This document shows positions 33,853-43,005 of a stretch of DNA of 64,000 nt, piece after piece; the first letter of the stretch is position 1; each line of letters opens with the position of its first letter. The stretch is from positions 310,001 through 374,000 of the forward strand of contig NZ_MPZS01000002.1 of assembly GCF_002020135.1 (NCBI RefSeq). The letters run 5' to 3'. The notes beneath the pieces were generated by a model. That model did not search any database and was not told the origin of the DNA. It saw nothing but the letters and a program-made list of their open reading frames with translations. Origin of the DNA: Thioclava marina (GTDB taxonomy: Bacteria > Pseudomonadota > Alphaproteobacteria > Rhodobacterales > Rhodobacteraceae). The position numbers and the translations under genes are program-made.

Positions 33853-35148
33853 TCATCGTTCGAATCCGAAATCAGGCCCGCGTCCGCGCTTTCGCCCTTC
33901 GCGCTCCTTCTCGCGGTGCGGGCTGGAGCGTTCAGGCAGGTTCATTTCCTGGTAACGGGCGATATCTTCGCGTAGCAGGAGCAGATCGGCTTGCTGCCGT
34001 TCCCGCTGTTCTCGGATGTGCCTTTGCAGATCGCGGCGTTCATCGAGTTGACTGGCAACCAGCTTGTCGCGTTCGGCCCGATCCCGCAGAAGGGCATTCC
34101 ACGCCTCACGCTCATTCTGTTCCCTGATCTTGGCGTAACCGCCCGTGATCCTTTTCCAGACGCCCGAAAACCCGCGCGGCAGCCGCGCCGCCCGCGCGTT
34201 GGTTTCCGCGATCCAGCGCTTCTCCAGAGCATCGTGGAGCATCTGCCGTTCCTGCCGATGCCGCCCAGCCATTTCGCTTCGCTCGAATTCCAGCGCCTTC
34301 TGGCCCCGCGCAGCTTCGAGTTCGGACTGTCTGACAAAGCCCTTGAGGCGTTCGGACATCCGCGCAGCGATTGCCTGCCGCGCCTCATCGACCAAAGGCA
34401 CGTTCTCGGGATCGCCGAGGCGTTCCGCGACATCCTTCGTCTTCACGCCTGCCTGACGCGCCACGGAATAGACCTCGCCGCGATAATCGACAGCGACGAA
34501 ACCGCGCCGATCACCGCGCGCAAGAGTGAACCCACGTTCTTTGAGGGCTTGGGCGAAGGCGGAAGCCGAATCCGAATGCTCCCAGCATTCCTTGAAGAGC
34601 GTCTTGATCTGTTTGGGGTTGAGGCCGACGCGCCGCGCTTGTTGCCATTCTTGCAGCGTGTAGCGGAGCGGATCGCGCTCGCGCCAATCGAGCAAGCCTT
34701 TCGGCATCTCCCAACCATGTTCGCGGAACAGCTCACGGGATACGTCCCGCAGGCGCAGCTTGTAGTGCGAGATGTTGATCGCCCGCATCCGTTCTGCATC
34801 GATCCGCGACCAGACGACATGCGCATGTCGCCGCCCGTCCTTTTCATGGAAGACGATAGCGCGGGGTTGGTTTTCGAGGCCGAGCTTGCGCTCGACCGCA
34901 TCGGCAGCCTTGCCGAAGTCCTCGACGGTGGGATCGGCACCACCAGGCGGGTTCAGGCTCGCCGAAAACATGTAGTTCTTGCAGCGCGTTCCAGCGGCGA
35001 TGGCATCGAGTTCCCGAAACGCATCTAGCAGATCATCACTGACAAAGCCGCGAACCTCATGCAGCTCGACATGATCGTTCTCGCGCATCGAGAGCAGATA
35101 GCGGGCAAGTTGCGCCCCGCCGCCGCGTTCTTTGGCCTTGAGGATCAT
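33853..35148 (-). CDS. MOBP-type relaxase (TraI/VirD2 family)
   Basis: 431 aa. It should nick oriT and pilot the strand through the conjugation channel. The N-terminal relaxase domain (1-~250) has the metal triad H101-E-K-D-G-R-R-H108-A-H110 followed by V-V-W-S-R-I-D. The C-terminal part (about 275-420) is a long Arg/Glu coiled coil. It starts at ATG 35148 overlapping the mobC stop (ATGA); a longer frame to 35232 is inside mobC. The nic-like site at 32.97 kb fits its class. Confidence 0.9.
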   Translation of the reverse strand: MILKAKERGGGAQLARYLLSMRENDHVELHEVRGFVSDDLLDAFRELDAIAAGTRCKNYMFSASLNPPGGADPTVEDFGKAADAVERKLGLENQPRAIVFHEKDGRRHAHVVWSRIDAERMRAINISHYKLRLRDVSRELFREHGWEMPKGLLDWRERDPLRYTLQEWQQARRVGLNPKQIKTLFKECWEHSDSASAFAQALKERGFTLARGDRRGFVAVDYRGEVYSVARQAGVKTKDVAERLGDPENVPLVDEARQAIAARMSERLKGFVRQSELEAARGQKALEFERSEMAGRHRQERQMLHDALEKRWIAETNARAARLPRGFSGVWKRITGGYAKIREQNEREAWNALLRDRAERDKLVASQLDERRDLQRHIREQRERQQADLLLLREDIARYQEMNLPERSSPHREKEREGRKRGRGPDFGFER

Positions 35149-35591
35149 GGCTCGCTCCCAGGCTCGTCGCGATAAACACCGCGCCCGAGTGCCATAAGAA
35201 GCTCTTCGCGCATCACCAGCACCGCCGCGCAAGCTTCGCGCAGTTCCGCCTCGGTTTCGGGCGTGACGGGCAGTGATCCCGTGTTCACGGCCTTGGCAAG
35301 TTGGTTGAGGTTGGACGACAGGCGCGACGAGCCGAGCGCACCCAGAACGCGCCCCAAAGCCTCATAGTCCTTCACGGGAGCTTTGCCGCGCGTTTTTCGC
35401 GGCGCAGCATCCTCACCGAACAGCCGTTCTCGGATATATGCCCCAAGGGACATATCCGCCGCGTCCTGTTCGAGCTGCGCCCGTTCTGCGAACGTTAGGC
35501 GCAACGAGAACGGCGTCGGCTTGCTCGCTTTCGGCTTCTTAGCCGTCGAGGGCGGCGCTAACCTATTGAAATTATGGGTGGAGATTTTCAT
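35145..35591 (-). CDS. mobC: MobC-type mobilization/relaxosome protein
   Basis: 148 aa. A basic tail is followed by F-S-L-R-L-T-F-A-E-R-A-Q-L-E-Q-D-A, then a ribbon-helix-helix-like part and the MobC core L-S-S-N-L-N-Q-L-A-K-A-V-N (about 95-107). It helps open oriT for the relaxase. I prefer ATG 35591 to the GTG one codon earlier. First gene of the relaxase operon. Confidence 0.85.
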   Translation of the reverse strand: MKISTHNFNRLAPPSTAKKPKASKPTPFSLRLTFAERAQLEQDAADMSLGAYIRERLFGEDAAPRKTRGKAPVKDYEALGRVLGALGSSRLSSNLNQLAKAVNTGSLPVTPETEAELREACAAVLVMREELLMALGRGVYRDEPGSEP

Positions 35592-35657
35592 CACGCACCC
35601 CCAGACCGTCTAGGTCAAGTTGTGCGAGATGGCGTTCCCAGTCTTCGAGAACCTGGA

Positions 35658-35694
35658 AGAGGTGGTTCGATTCCTCTCCCGTCAGGTCCACCAA
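35658..35694. other. Candidate degenerate right attachment site
   Basis: AGAGGT-GGTTCGATTCC and later TCCACCAA match the 3' part of tRNA-Ala at the left end (AGAGGT...GGTTCGACTCC...TCCACCAA) with gaps and substitutions. It lies just outside mobC and just before the chromosomal terminator, where the island should end. It does not fold as a full tRNA. Confidence 0.4.
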
Positions 35695-35710
35695 TCTTCC
35701 TCGAAAGATG

Positions 35711-35757
35711 AAACGAAGACGACGCGCAAGCCTTGAGGCTGCGCGTCGCTTTCGTTT
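35711..35757. terminator. Large bidirectional terminator at island/chromosome junction
   Basis: Inner stem GACGCGCAAGCC/GGCTGCGCGTC with TTGA loop, extended by outer arms AAACGAA/TTCGTTT. It serves the VPLPA gene (minus strand) and would block read-through from it into the island. Confidence 0.75.
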
Positions 35758-35786
35758 GTCGGGTCGCTAAATCTGGCGTGCGAGGA

Positions 35787-36581
35787 TCAGCTCGGCGCAC
35801 CGCCCTCTCCGGCCCTGCGGCGCTGTTTCCAGCCGAGCGCACCGAACAATCCAAGCCCCGCCAGCATCATCCACGCGCTCGCGGGCAGCGGCACGGTGGC
35901 GGGCGTCTCGACCATCATCGCGATATCGTCGAGCGAGACATTCATCTGCCAGGTCTGCGCCTCGAGCGCGAACTGCACGCCCAGGGTCTGCCCCTGATTG
36001 GCCTGCAACAGCGTCGTCAGATCGAAGGTGAGCGTGGTCGCAGTGCCGTTGCCCAGCTGTATCCCGCCCGTCGCGGTCGCGTAGACTTCCTGAATCACAT
36101 CGCCGAGCTGATCGACCACGGAAACGCGGAATTGATGATTGGGATCCGAATAGAGACCAAAGAGCCCCACCCGCGCGGTGAAATCGAAGGTTGCGGAGAT
36201 CACCTCGTCGGGCACGGTAAAGTATTGGGTCAGCGTCGCGACGCCCGAATAGACCGGTCTGAAAATCGTATCATAGAGGCCGGAAATCGGTTCGATCCTG
36301 CCGCCCCGCGCCTCCGGGGACTTCCCGATCGTGCCGAGTTTGCTTGCAAGCCCGGACGGCAGCTGGAACGGCAAGCCCCGAGAATTGTTGACCGGCGTGC
36401 CATCATTGACGACGAAGGTCTCTCCTGCGGCATTGCCGGTGGTGGACCAGCCCGACAGCGAACCGCTCTCGAAGGTGCCGTTGGTGATCAGATCGACGCT
36501 CAGCGCCTGGGCCGCCCCAGCAGACAGCACACTTGCCGTAGCAAGCGCGATCATCGCTTTCCAAAGACGCCCCAATGCCAT
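35787..36581 (-). CDS. VPLPA-CTERM sorted exported protein
   Basis: 264 aa. A signal peptide (about 1-26, A-Q-A) is followed by a beta-rich domain starting N-G-T-F-E-S-G-S-L-S-G-W, as in DUF642/choice-of-anchor proteins. The C-terminal V-P-L-P-A-S plus a hydrophobic helix and K-Q-R-R-R are the exosortase-recognised tail. It is exported and processed at the membrane, perhaps as extracellular matrix. Chromosomal, high GC. Confidence 0.87.
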   Translation of the reverse strand: MALGRLWKAMIALATASVLSAGAAQALSVDLITNGTFESGSLSGWSTTGNAAGETFVVNDGTPVNNSRGLPFQLPSGLASKLGTIGKSPEARGGRIEPISGLYDTIFRPVYSGVATLTQYFTVPDEVISATFDFTARVGLFGLYSDPNHQFRVSVVDQLGDVIQEVYATATGGIQLGNGTATTLTFDLTTLLQANQGQTLGVQFALEAQTWQMNVSLDDIAMMVETPATVPLPASAWMMLAGLGLFGALGWKQRRRAGEGGAPS

Positions 36582-36739
36582 CGTCCCAGTGCCTTCTGCT
36601 CTGCCTCTGATCGAATCGCCCCGTTTCCTTGCCGGGTGCGGGATCTGATTGAGGGAGAGTAAACGCTACGAATCGGGAGAGATTTGGACTGCAGCGGGAC
36701 AATATGGCGGCGCGGGGGCGAGCCGGTGCCACAATGTTT

Positions 36740-36770
36740 CCCAAATCAAAACGCCGCCCAGAAGGCGACG
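36740..36770 (-). terminator. Terminator after acyl-CoA synthetase gene
   Basis: Minus strand 7-bp stem CGTCGCC/GGCGGCG (one GU), TTCTG loop, then TTTTGATTT, 32 bp past the stop. Confidence 0.6.
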
Positions 36771-36801
36771 CTTGATTGGTCAGCTTCAGGAAACGCAGAG
36801 G

Positions 36802-38691
36802 TCAGCGCGCCCAGTCCCACGGGACGGTGAATTCGCCCAGCTTGTGCATCAACGCATCCTCGTCACACGCGCCCTTTGTCGCGAGATGGGCCACGAGGCC
36901 GCGTTTCTTGTCCTCGGTGACCGAGATCACATGCGCCGCGATCCCGGCCAGCTCCAGCTCGGCGTTGAGAACCCGCATGATCGCCATCTTGCGCAGGTCG
37001 GGCTTGAAAATCTTGCCGACGGCCGTTTTCGGCAGCTCGTCCATGATCTCGAGATGCTTCGGAACGGCGGCACGCTCGTGGATGTTCTTCTTGGCGTGTT
37101 CGAGCAATTCCTCGGTCGTGACCGATGCCCCGGCCACAAGCTCCACATAAGCGCAGGGCAGTTCGCCAGCGAAACTGTCGGGCTGGCCGATCGCCCCGGC
37201 AAAAGCGACCGAAGGATGCGACAACAGCGCGTCCTCGATCTCGGCCGGGTCGAGATTGTGCCCGCCGCGGATGATCAGATCCTTCGCGCGACCGGTGATC
37301 CAGAGATAGCCATCCGGGTCGATGCGCCCCAAATCGCCGGTGCGCAGGAAGCGGTTCTCGGCGAAGAGGTCGTGGTTCTTGTCGGCTTCCGTATAGGTCG
37401 AGCCTTCGAACACACCGGGATTGGCAACGCAGATCTCGCCCACCTCGTCGCGCGCGCATTCGTCGAAGCTGCCATTGCGCTTCTTGAGGATACGGACATG
37501 GGTGTAAGGCAGCGGGATGCCGACAGAGCCCACTTTCTTCTCGCCATCGACCGGGTTCACCGACACCAGGCAGGTCGCTTCGGTCAGGCCATAGCCCTCG
37601 CAGATCTCGACGCCCGTGGCCGCCTTGAAGCGGTTGTAAAGCTCGATCGGCAGCGGCGCCGAGCCCGAGATCGCGGTGCGCAGCGACGAGATATCGGCAT
37701 CGACCGGGCGTTGCATCAGCGCCGAGATCGCGGTCGGCACCGAGATCAGGAAAGTGACCTGCCAGCGCTCGACCAGCTTCCAGAAATTGTCGAACACCCC
37801 GTCGCCGCGATACCCCGCAGGGGTCGGGAAGACGACATGCGCCCCGCTCGCGATCGCCGACATCAGGATCGGATAGGCGGCGAAGACGTGGAACAACGGC
37901 AGCGGGCAGATCATCACGTCGGTCTCATCGAACAGCAGCCGCCCGCCAAGCCAGCCATTGTAGATCATGCCGGAATACTTGTGCTGCGCGACCTTGGGCA
38001 TGCCGGTGGTTCCGCCGGTATGGAAATAGGCCGCAACACGGTCTTCCTGCACATCCTCGAACATCAGCCGGTCGCCCGGGAGTTTCGCCGCCTCGGTGTT
38101 GAAATTCATCACCTTGGCATGGTGCTTCGTCTCGACCTTGGGCCGCACGAACGGCACGATCCAGCTCTTTGGTGGGGTGAGATAACGGTTCAGATCGACC
38201 TCAAGCACAGCCTCGACATTGGGGGCGAGGCGGACGGCCTCGGCCGCCTTCTGCGCGACATCGGTCTTGGGGAAGGCCTTGAGCGTGACCAGCACCTTCG
38301 CCTTGGTCTCACGCAGGATGCCCGCGATCTGCTCGGCGTCGAGCAGCGGGTTGATCGGGTTCACGATCCCGGCGGTTGCCCCCGCAAGCAGCGTGATCGC
38401 CGTCTCGAGCGAATTGGGGAGAAGATAGGCCACCGTATCGGTCGGGCCGACGCCGAGGTGATGGAGAAGGTTCGCGGCCTGCGTGACCTTGGCATGAAGC
38501 TGCGTCCAGTTCAGCGTTTCAGCCTTGTCCTGGGGACCAGACAGGATCTGGAACGACAATGCCGGGCGATTGGCATGGGCCGCCTTTGCCTCGCTCAGGA
38601 AACCGTAGATCGTGGCGGGGCGGTTGCGCGCCTCCCAGGGTTTCTCGGCCTCGACCGCATCACGGTCGGCTACTGTCGCAAATCTCTGCAT
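36802..38691 (-). CDS. AMP-dependent acyl-CoA synthetase
   Basis: 629-aa adenylate-forming enzyme that activates a carboxylic acid to its CoA ester. The AMP-binding motif is Y-F-H-T-G-G-T-T-G-M-P-K, followed by G-Y-G-L-T-E-A-T, the T-G-D-L-G hinge region and P-K-T-A-V-G-K-I carrying the catalytic lysine. GGGAGG lies 6 nt before ATG 38691; the ATG at 38697 has no spacing to it. Chain-length preference cannot be judged. It stands alone with a terminator behind. Confidence 0.9.
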   Translation of the reverse strand: MQRFATVADRDAVEAEKPWEARNRPATIYGFLSEAKAAHANRPALSFQILSGPQDKAETLNWTQLHAKVTQAANLLHHLGVGPTDTVAYLLPNSLETAITLLAGATAGIVNPINPLLDAEQIAGILRETKAKVLVTLKAFPKTDVAQKAAEAVRLAPNVEAVLEVDLNRYLTPPKSWIVPFVRPKVETKHHAKVMNFNTEAAKLPGDRLMFEDVQEDRVAAYFHTGGTTGMPKVAQHKYSGMIYNGWLGGRLLFDETDVMICPLPLFHVFAAYPILMSAIASGAHVVFPTPAGYRGDGVFDNFWKLVERWQVTFLISVPTAISALMQRPVDADISSLRTAISGSAPLPIELYNRFKAATGVEICEGYGLTEATCLVSVNPVDGEKKVGSVGIPLPYTHVRILKKRNGSFDECARDEVGEICVANPGVFEGSTYTEADKNHDLFAENRFLRTGDLGRIDPDGYLWITGRAKDLIIRGGHNLDPAEIEDALLSHPSVAFAGAIGQPDSFAGELPCAYVELVAGASVTTEELLEHAKKNIHERAAVPKHLEIMDELPKTAVGKIFKPDLRKMAIMRVLNAELELAGIAAHVISVTEDKKRGLVAHLATKGACDEDALMHKLGEFTVPWDWAR

Positions 38692-38840
38692 TCTCATCCT
38701 CCCGAGGGTCGCCCGCTCCTCCGTGTACGACCCGTAAAGCAGGATGCGGCAAAAACGCCACGGGCGGCAAGGGGCGTGCCCTTGCGAAACGTCACGTCAT
38801 GGAAATTTTGACGTGGGGAAACAAGACTATCGCGTCAAGA

Positions 38841-38866
38841 GAAAGGGCGCCCCGAAAGGCGCCCTC
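38841..38866 (-). terminator. Terminator after BON/LysM gene
   Basis: Minus strand GGGCGCC/GGCGCCC stem with a 6-nt loop followed by TTTCTCTTG. Confidence 0.75.
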
Positions 38867-38889
38867 CTGCATGATTTGCCCTGCCCGGC

Positions 38890-39327
38890 TCACGCTTTGG
38901 GGATGCGCAGCACCTGACCGGGATAGATCTTGTCGGGATGTTTGAGCATCGGCTTGTTGGCTTCGAAGATCGCCTGATATTTCGAACCGTTGCCCAGCGT
39001 CTTCTCGGCGATCGCCCAAAGCGTGTCGCCCTTCTCGACGGTGTGGAAGGTCGCGTCGGACGTGTCGGCATCGTCCTCGGTCTCGACGCTGGCCACGCCA
39101 TCGACATTGCCCACCGCGAGGATGATCTTTTCCTTGGTCTCGGCGTCGACCGCCTTGCCCTTGACAATCACCTTGTCGCCCTCGACCGCGAGATCGACGC
39201 CGCTATCGTCAAGTCCGAGCTCTTTCAGCTCCGCCTTGAGCGCCTCTTCCTTCGGCGCTTCGCCCGCATGGGCCTCACCGCCGAACAGCGACTTGCCCGC
39301 ACCCTTCATGAAACTCCAAAGACCCAT
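38890..39327 (-). CDS. BON + LysM protein (YgaU/Kbp-like)
   Basis: 145 aa. A BON domain (about 25-85) and a C-terminal LysM (about 95-143; H-T-V-E-K-G-D-T-L-W-A-I-A) match E. coli Kbp, a cytoplasmic K+-binding stress protein. GAGGAG before ATG 39327 sets the start, and there is no signal peptide. Confidence 0.9.
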   Translation of the reverse strand: MGLWSFMKGAGKSLFGGEAHAGEAPKEEALKAELKELGLDDSGVDLAVEGDKVIVKGKAVDAETKEKIILAVGNVDGVASVETEDDADTSDATFHTVEKGDTLWAIAEKTLGNGSKYQAIFEANKPMLKHPDKIYPGQVLRIPKA

Positions 39328-39498
39328 GTCACTCTCCTCTTGGATATGCCGGACCATCCCCGGACCTGCCGACAGGATGGCGCAAGCAGGCGATGGAGGA
39401 CAGGGGGAAAACGGCTGAGGAATTCCACATGAGGAAAGGGCCAGCGGGGCGCACGCGGCCACAGGGCTCATTGCCCCGCGCCACGCGACTGCTGCGTA

Positions 39499-41280
39499 TT
39501 ACACCCCGTCGGTGAATTGCAGCTTCGCCAGCTCGGCATAAAGGCCGCCCTCGGCCACGAGGCTGTCATGCGTGCCCTGCGCCACGATCCGACCCTCGTC
39601 GAAGACCACGATCCGGTCGGCCTTCTTCACGGTGGCCAGACGGTGCGCCACGATCACCGTGGTGCGCGTCTTGGCCAGTTGATCCACCGCCGCCTGAACT
39701 TCGCGTTCGGACGCCGCATCGAGCGCCGAGGTCGCCTCATCCAGCAGCAGGATCGGCGCGTCGCGCAGAATGGCCCGTGCAATCGCGATGCGCTGTTTCT
39801 GCCCGCCCGAAAGCATCACACCGCGCTCGCCCACATAGGTGTCGAACCCATCGGGCAGCGCTTCGAGGAAGTCATAGGCATGGGCCGCGCGCGCCGCCTC
39901 CTCGACCTCGCGATCGGACGCATCTGGACGGCCAAAGCGGATATTCTCACGCGCCGAGGCCGCGAAGACGACCGGATCCTGCGGCACCAGCGCAATCGCC
40001 TGACGGAAATCATGCCGCGCCATGTCGCGCAGGTCATAGCCGTCGATGGTGACCTTGCCGGTTTCCGGATCCCAGAACCGCTGGATCAGCTGGATCACCG
40101 TGGTCTTGCCTGCGCCAGAGGGCCCGACCAGCGCCACGGTCTCGCCCGGAGCGATCTCGAGATCGACATGATCGAGCGCAGAGGCCTGAGGCCGCGACGG
40201 GTAATGGAAGCTCACATCCTCGAAGCGGATCGCGCCCTTTGCGGGCATCGGCAGCGGCACGGGATGCTCGGGGTCCTTCACCTGGTCTTCGCTCTGCAAA
40301 AGCTCCACCAGACGCTCGGTCGCGCCCGCCGCGCGCTGCAGCTCCGACCAGATTTCCGACAGCGCGCCCACCGAGCCCGCCACCATCACCGCGTAGATCA
40401 CGAACTGCACCAGCTCGCCCACGCTCATCAGGCCACCGCGCACGTCGCGCGCGCCGATCCAGAGCACCCCCACCACGCCCGCGAATACGAGGAAGATCAC
40501 GATCACGGTCATCACCGCGCGCGTCCCGATCCGCTTCTTGGCCGAGAGATAAGCCTTCTCGGTCACGCCCGAGAACTGCTCGCGCGTAAGCGCCTCATGG
40601 GTGAAAGCCTGCACGGTCTGCGCCGCCAGCAGCGCCTCCGAAGCCGAGCCCGACGAATTCGCGATCCAGTCCTGGTTCTCGCGTCCCAAGACGCGCAACC
40701 GCCGCCCCAGCACCACGATCGGCACCACGACCACCGGCACGACCAGCAACACCAGACCCGTCAACTTGGCCGAGGTGAAGAGCAGCATCACCAGACCGCC
40801 GATCAAGATCAGCACGTTGCGCAGCGCGACCGAAACCGACGAGCCGATCACCGAAAGGATCAGCGTCGTGTCGGTGGTGATCCGAGAGATGATCTCGCCG
40901 GTCAGGATGCGTTCGAAAAACGCCGGGCTCATCGAGATCACCCGATCGAACACCGCCTTGCGGATGTCCGCGACAACCCGCTCGCCGAAACGCGTGACAA
41001 GGTAGTAGCGCAGCCCCGTCCCCAGCGCGAGCAGACCCGCGATCACCAGAGCGGCGAAGAAATACTGATCGAGCAGCGCCGCACCTTGCTGGAACCCGTC
41101 GACCACACGGCGCACCGCCAGCGGCAGGATCAGCGAGATCGAAGCGGTGGCGATCAGCGCCAGGAGCGCCCCGAAGGCGAGCCCCCGATACGGCGCGATG
41201 AAGGGCCCAAGCCCCCTGAGCGCACCGATTTTCTTCGTCTTGGGCCGGTCGTCGGCCGGGCCGGTCGGTCTGCGAGCCAT
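39499..41280 (-). CDS. ABC exporter, fused permease-ATPase (MsbA/MDR type)
   Basis: 593-aa half-transporter. Six transmembrane helices (about 25-310) are followed by an ATPase with G-P-S-G-A-G-K-T-T (about 384-392), L-S-G-G-Q-K-Q-R (about 488-495) and L-L-L-D-E-A-T-S-A-L-D (about 508-518). It works as a dimer to export lipids or drugs; the substrate is not evident. GGGGGG before the ATG. Monocistronic. Confidence 0.93.
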   Translation of the reverse strand: MARRPTGPADDRPKTKKIGALRGLGPFIAPYRGLAFGALLALIATASISLILPLAVRRVVDGFQQGAALLDQYFFAALVIAGLLALGTGLRYYLVTRFGERVVADIRKAVFDRVISMSPAFFERILTGEIISRITTDTTLILSVIGSSVSVALRNVLILIGGLVMLLFTSAKLTGLVLLVVPVVVVPIVVLGRRLRVLGRENQDWIANSSGSASEALLAAQTVQAFTHEALTREQFSGVTEKAYLSAKKRIGTRAVMTVIVIFLVFAGVVGVLWIGARDVRGGLMSVGELVQFVIYAVMVAGSVGALSEIWSELQRAAGATERLVELLQSEDQVKDPEHPVPLPMPAKGAIRFEDVSFHYPSRPQASALDHVDLEIAPGETVALVGPSGAGKTTVIQLIQRFWDPETGKVTIDGYDLRDMARHDFRQAIALVPQDPVVFAASARENIRFGRPDASDREVEEAARAAHAYDFLEALPDGFDTYVGERGVMLSGGQKQRIAIARAILRDAPILLLDEATSALDAASEREVQAAVDQLAKTRTTVIVAHRLATVKKADRIVVFDEGRIVAQGTHDSLVAEGGLYAELAKLQFTDGV

Positions 41281-41406
41281 GAATCCCCCCTTGCTTGCCC
41301 CCGGGTTTAGGGGGCACAGGCGCGCCAGACAAGCCTCGATTGGCCCGCCGCCCCTCGTGCCCGCATAGGCGAGAGATCACGACGGCTCACATTTTGGAAA
41401 ATCCGC

Positions 41407-41488
41407 TACGGGCGGCCGGACTCGAACCGGCACGGGCTAAGCCCAAGGGATTTTAAGTCCCGTGCGTCTACCATTTCGCCACGCCCGC
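41407..41488 (-). tRNA. tRNA-Leu(UAA)
   Basis: 82 nt, CCA not encoded. Acceptor GCGGGCG/CGCCCGT (GU at the end), anticodon stem GGGA/TCCC with loop CTTAAAA (anticodon TAA), long variable arm GGGC-TTA-GCCC, T-arm GCCGG-TTCGAGT-CCGGC. Confidence 0.95.
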
Positions 41489-41497
41489 AGCGCGCTC

Positions 41498-41526
41498 TGG
41501 CTAGCGCGGGCGGGCGGGCTTGGCAA
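41498..41526 (-). promoter_or_regulatory. Candidate promoter for tRNA-Leu
   Basis: Minus strand TTGCCA, 17-bp spacer, TAGCCA, ending about 10 bp before the tRNA 5' end. The -10 is weak. Confidence 0.4.
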
Positions 41527-41539
41527 GATCGCGGCGCGC

Positions 41540-42313
41540 TCAGCGGCCCTCGAATTTCGGGGCGCGCTTTTCGAGGAAGGCCAGGACGCCCTCGCGGAAA
41601 TCGTGGCTCTCTCCAAGGCCGCCCTGCAACTCGGCCTCCAACTCCAGCTGCTGCGAGAGGTCATTCGCATAGCCCTCGCGCAGCGAGCGTTTCACCGCCC
41701 GGTAGGCCGCCGTCGGGCCATTCGCCAGATGGGCGGCCCGTGCGCGCCAGTGGTGATCGAAATCGACCTCCGCCACGGCCTCCCAGATCATGCCCCAGTC
41801 CGCCGCCTGCCGAGCCGAGACCTTGTCGGCGAACAGCGCCAGTCCCATCGCACGAGCAAAGCCCACCTGACGCGGCAGCCAATAGGTCCCGCCCGCATCC
41901 GGCATCAGACCGATCCGCGTGAAAGCCTGAATGAAACTCGCGGCTTCCGAGGCGATCACGACATCGGCAGCCAGCGCAAGGTTCGCCCCCGCCCCCGCCG
42001 CAGGCCCGTTCACCGCCGAGATCACCGGCAGGGGGCTGTCGTAGATCGCCTTGAGCATCGGCTCGTATTCGTCGCGCAGCACCCGCTCCAGATCGAGCCC
42101 GGCCGCCGCCACCCCGTCGCCCAGATCCTGACCCGAGCAGAAAGCCCTGCCCGCCCCGGTCAGCACGATCACCCGCGCCTCCGTCTCGGCCTGCTTCATC
42201 GCCTCGAGAATCTCCGCGCGCATCTGCGTGTTGAGCGCGTTCATCACATCGGGCCGGTTGAGTGTGATCACCGCAACCCCGCCCTCGCAGGAATACTCAA
42301 TTGCCTGAAACAT
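41540..42313 (-). CDS. Enoyl-CoA hydratase/isomerase, PaaG-like
   Basis: 257-aa crotonase. G-R-A-F-C-S-G-Q-D-L-G forms the oxyanion hole (about 62-72), and the G-L-M-P-D-A-G-G-T-Y-W-L-P-R segment has the Asp of PaaG-type isomerases. It probably acts in phenylacetate ring-opening or general beta-oxidation. The GGGAGG before ATG 42313 decides the start. No other paa genes are nearby, so the exact substrate is open. Confidence 0.85.
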   Translation of the reverse strand: MFQAIEYSCEGGVAVITLNRPDVMNALNTQMRAEILEAMKQAETEARVIVLTGAGRAFCSGQDLGDGVAAAGLDLERVLRDEYEPMLKAIYDSPLPVISAVNGPAAGAGANLALAADVVIASEAASFIQAFTRIGLMPDAGGTYWLPRQVGFARAMGLALFADKVSARQAADWGMIWEAVAEVDFDHHWRARAAHLANGPTAAYRAVKRSLREGYANDLSQQLELEAELQGGLGESHDFREGVLAFLEKRAPKFEGR

Positions 42314-42432
42314 CGCGCGCCTCCCTAACCTCGCTTCGCCGCCACGATAGCGAAGCACGGAAAATCGAAAAGCGGAACGGTGCGTCACAATGCCGCCTCG
42401 TGGTGCCGAGGACGGGGTCGGATGCCTCCGGC

Positions 42433-42530
42433 GGGGATATTTTTTCCAACTCGAAAGCAATTCCGCCTTCGAATTGGTTCAAATATCCCGGGGTGAATTT
42501 GCGCAGCAAAGAGGGGCAGCGCCCCTCACT
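42433..42530. repeat. Rhodobacterales-type intergenic repeat, copy 1
   Basis: GGGATATTTTTTCCAACTCGAA (42434-42455) is inverted at 42468-42489, followed by GGGGTGAATT, a GCGCAGC segment and the hairpin GAGGGGC/GCCCCTC. It shares TTCGA-TTGGT-AAATATCCCGGGG-TGAATT and the GGGCAGCGCCC hairpin with 62613-62680. Confidence 0.7.
42507..42527 (-). terminator. Terminator at the ccmH stop
   Basis: Minus strand GAGGGGC-GCT-GCCCCTC followed by TTT, starting within the stop codon of ccmH. It is the hairpin part of the repeat element. Confidence 0.6.
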
Positions 42531-42996
42531 CTCCCATCAGCTCGTTCAGGCGCTTCTGTTCGTCTTCCGAGAGCGCGGGCGCGGCCGGGCCTTCCGAGGC
42601 GTTGCGGCGCGAGCGCACATAGAAGAACCCGCCGATCAGCGCGAGGATCAGTGCGCCGGGTCCAAGATACCACAGCAGCAGGTTCGCCCCGCTCTTCTCG
42701 GGCTCGAAGAGCACATATTCACCGTAGCGGTCGGTGACATAGTCGATCACCTGGCTGTCGGTATCGCCCGCAATGAGCCGCTCGCGCACCAGAAGCCGCA
42801 GGTCGCGCGACACAACGGCGTTCGAGTCGTCGATATTCTCGCCCTGGCAGACCGGGCAGCGCAGGACCCTGGAAATCTCGCGGGCACGCGCTTCGAGTGC
42901 CGGGTCTTTCAGGATCTCGTCGGGCTGGACCGCGAGGACCGGTCCGGCCGAGAGGCTCGCCGCGATAAGCAGCGCGAATACACGGAGGAGTTTCAT
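42526..42996 (-). CDS. ccmH: Cytochrome c maturation protein CcmH
   Basis: 156 aa. A signal sequence, then L-R-C47-P-V-C50-Q-G-E-N-I (the redox pair that reduces apocytochrome c), then one C-terminal transmembrane helix (about 100-122). It acts in the periplasm with CcmF in heme ligation. ATG 42996 has AAGAG 6 nt upstream; the ATG at 43002 is only 3 nt after the ccmF stop. Confidence 0.93.
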   Translation of the reverse strand: MKLLRVFALLIAASLSAGPVLAVQPDEILKDPALEARAREISRVLRCPVCQGENIDDSNAVVSRDLRLLVRERLIAGDTDSQVIDYVTDRYGEYVLFEPEKSGANLLLWYLGPGALILALIGGFFYVRSRRNASEGPAAPALSEDEQKRLNELMGE

Positions 42997-43005
42997 AAGC
43001 ATCTC

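Noticed and set aside
33991-35028. 345-codon frame antisense to the relaxase
   Set aside because: No ribosome site or domain; the relaxase with its His triad is on the other strand.
35658-35694. A second real tRNA gene at the right end
   Set aside because: Only a T-arm-like and CCA-like tail is seen, with a mismatched T-stem and wrong acceptor length; no anticodon arm.
36649-38811. 720-codon plus-strand frame over the acyl-CoA synthetase
   Set aside because: Antisense shadow; the minus strand encodes a complete adenylate-forming enzyme.
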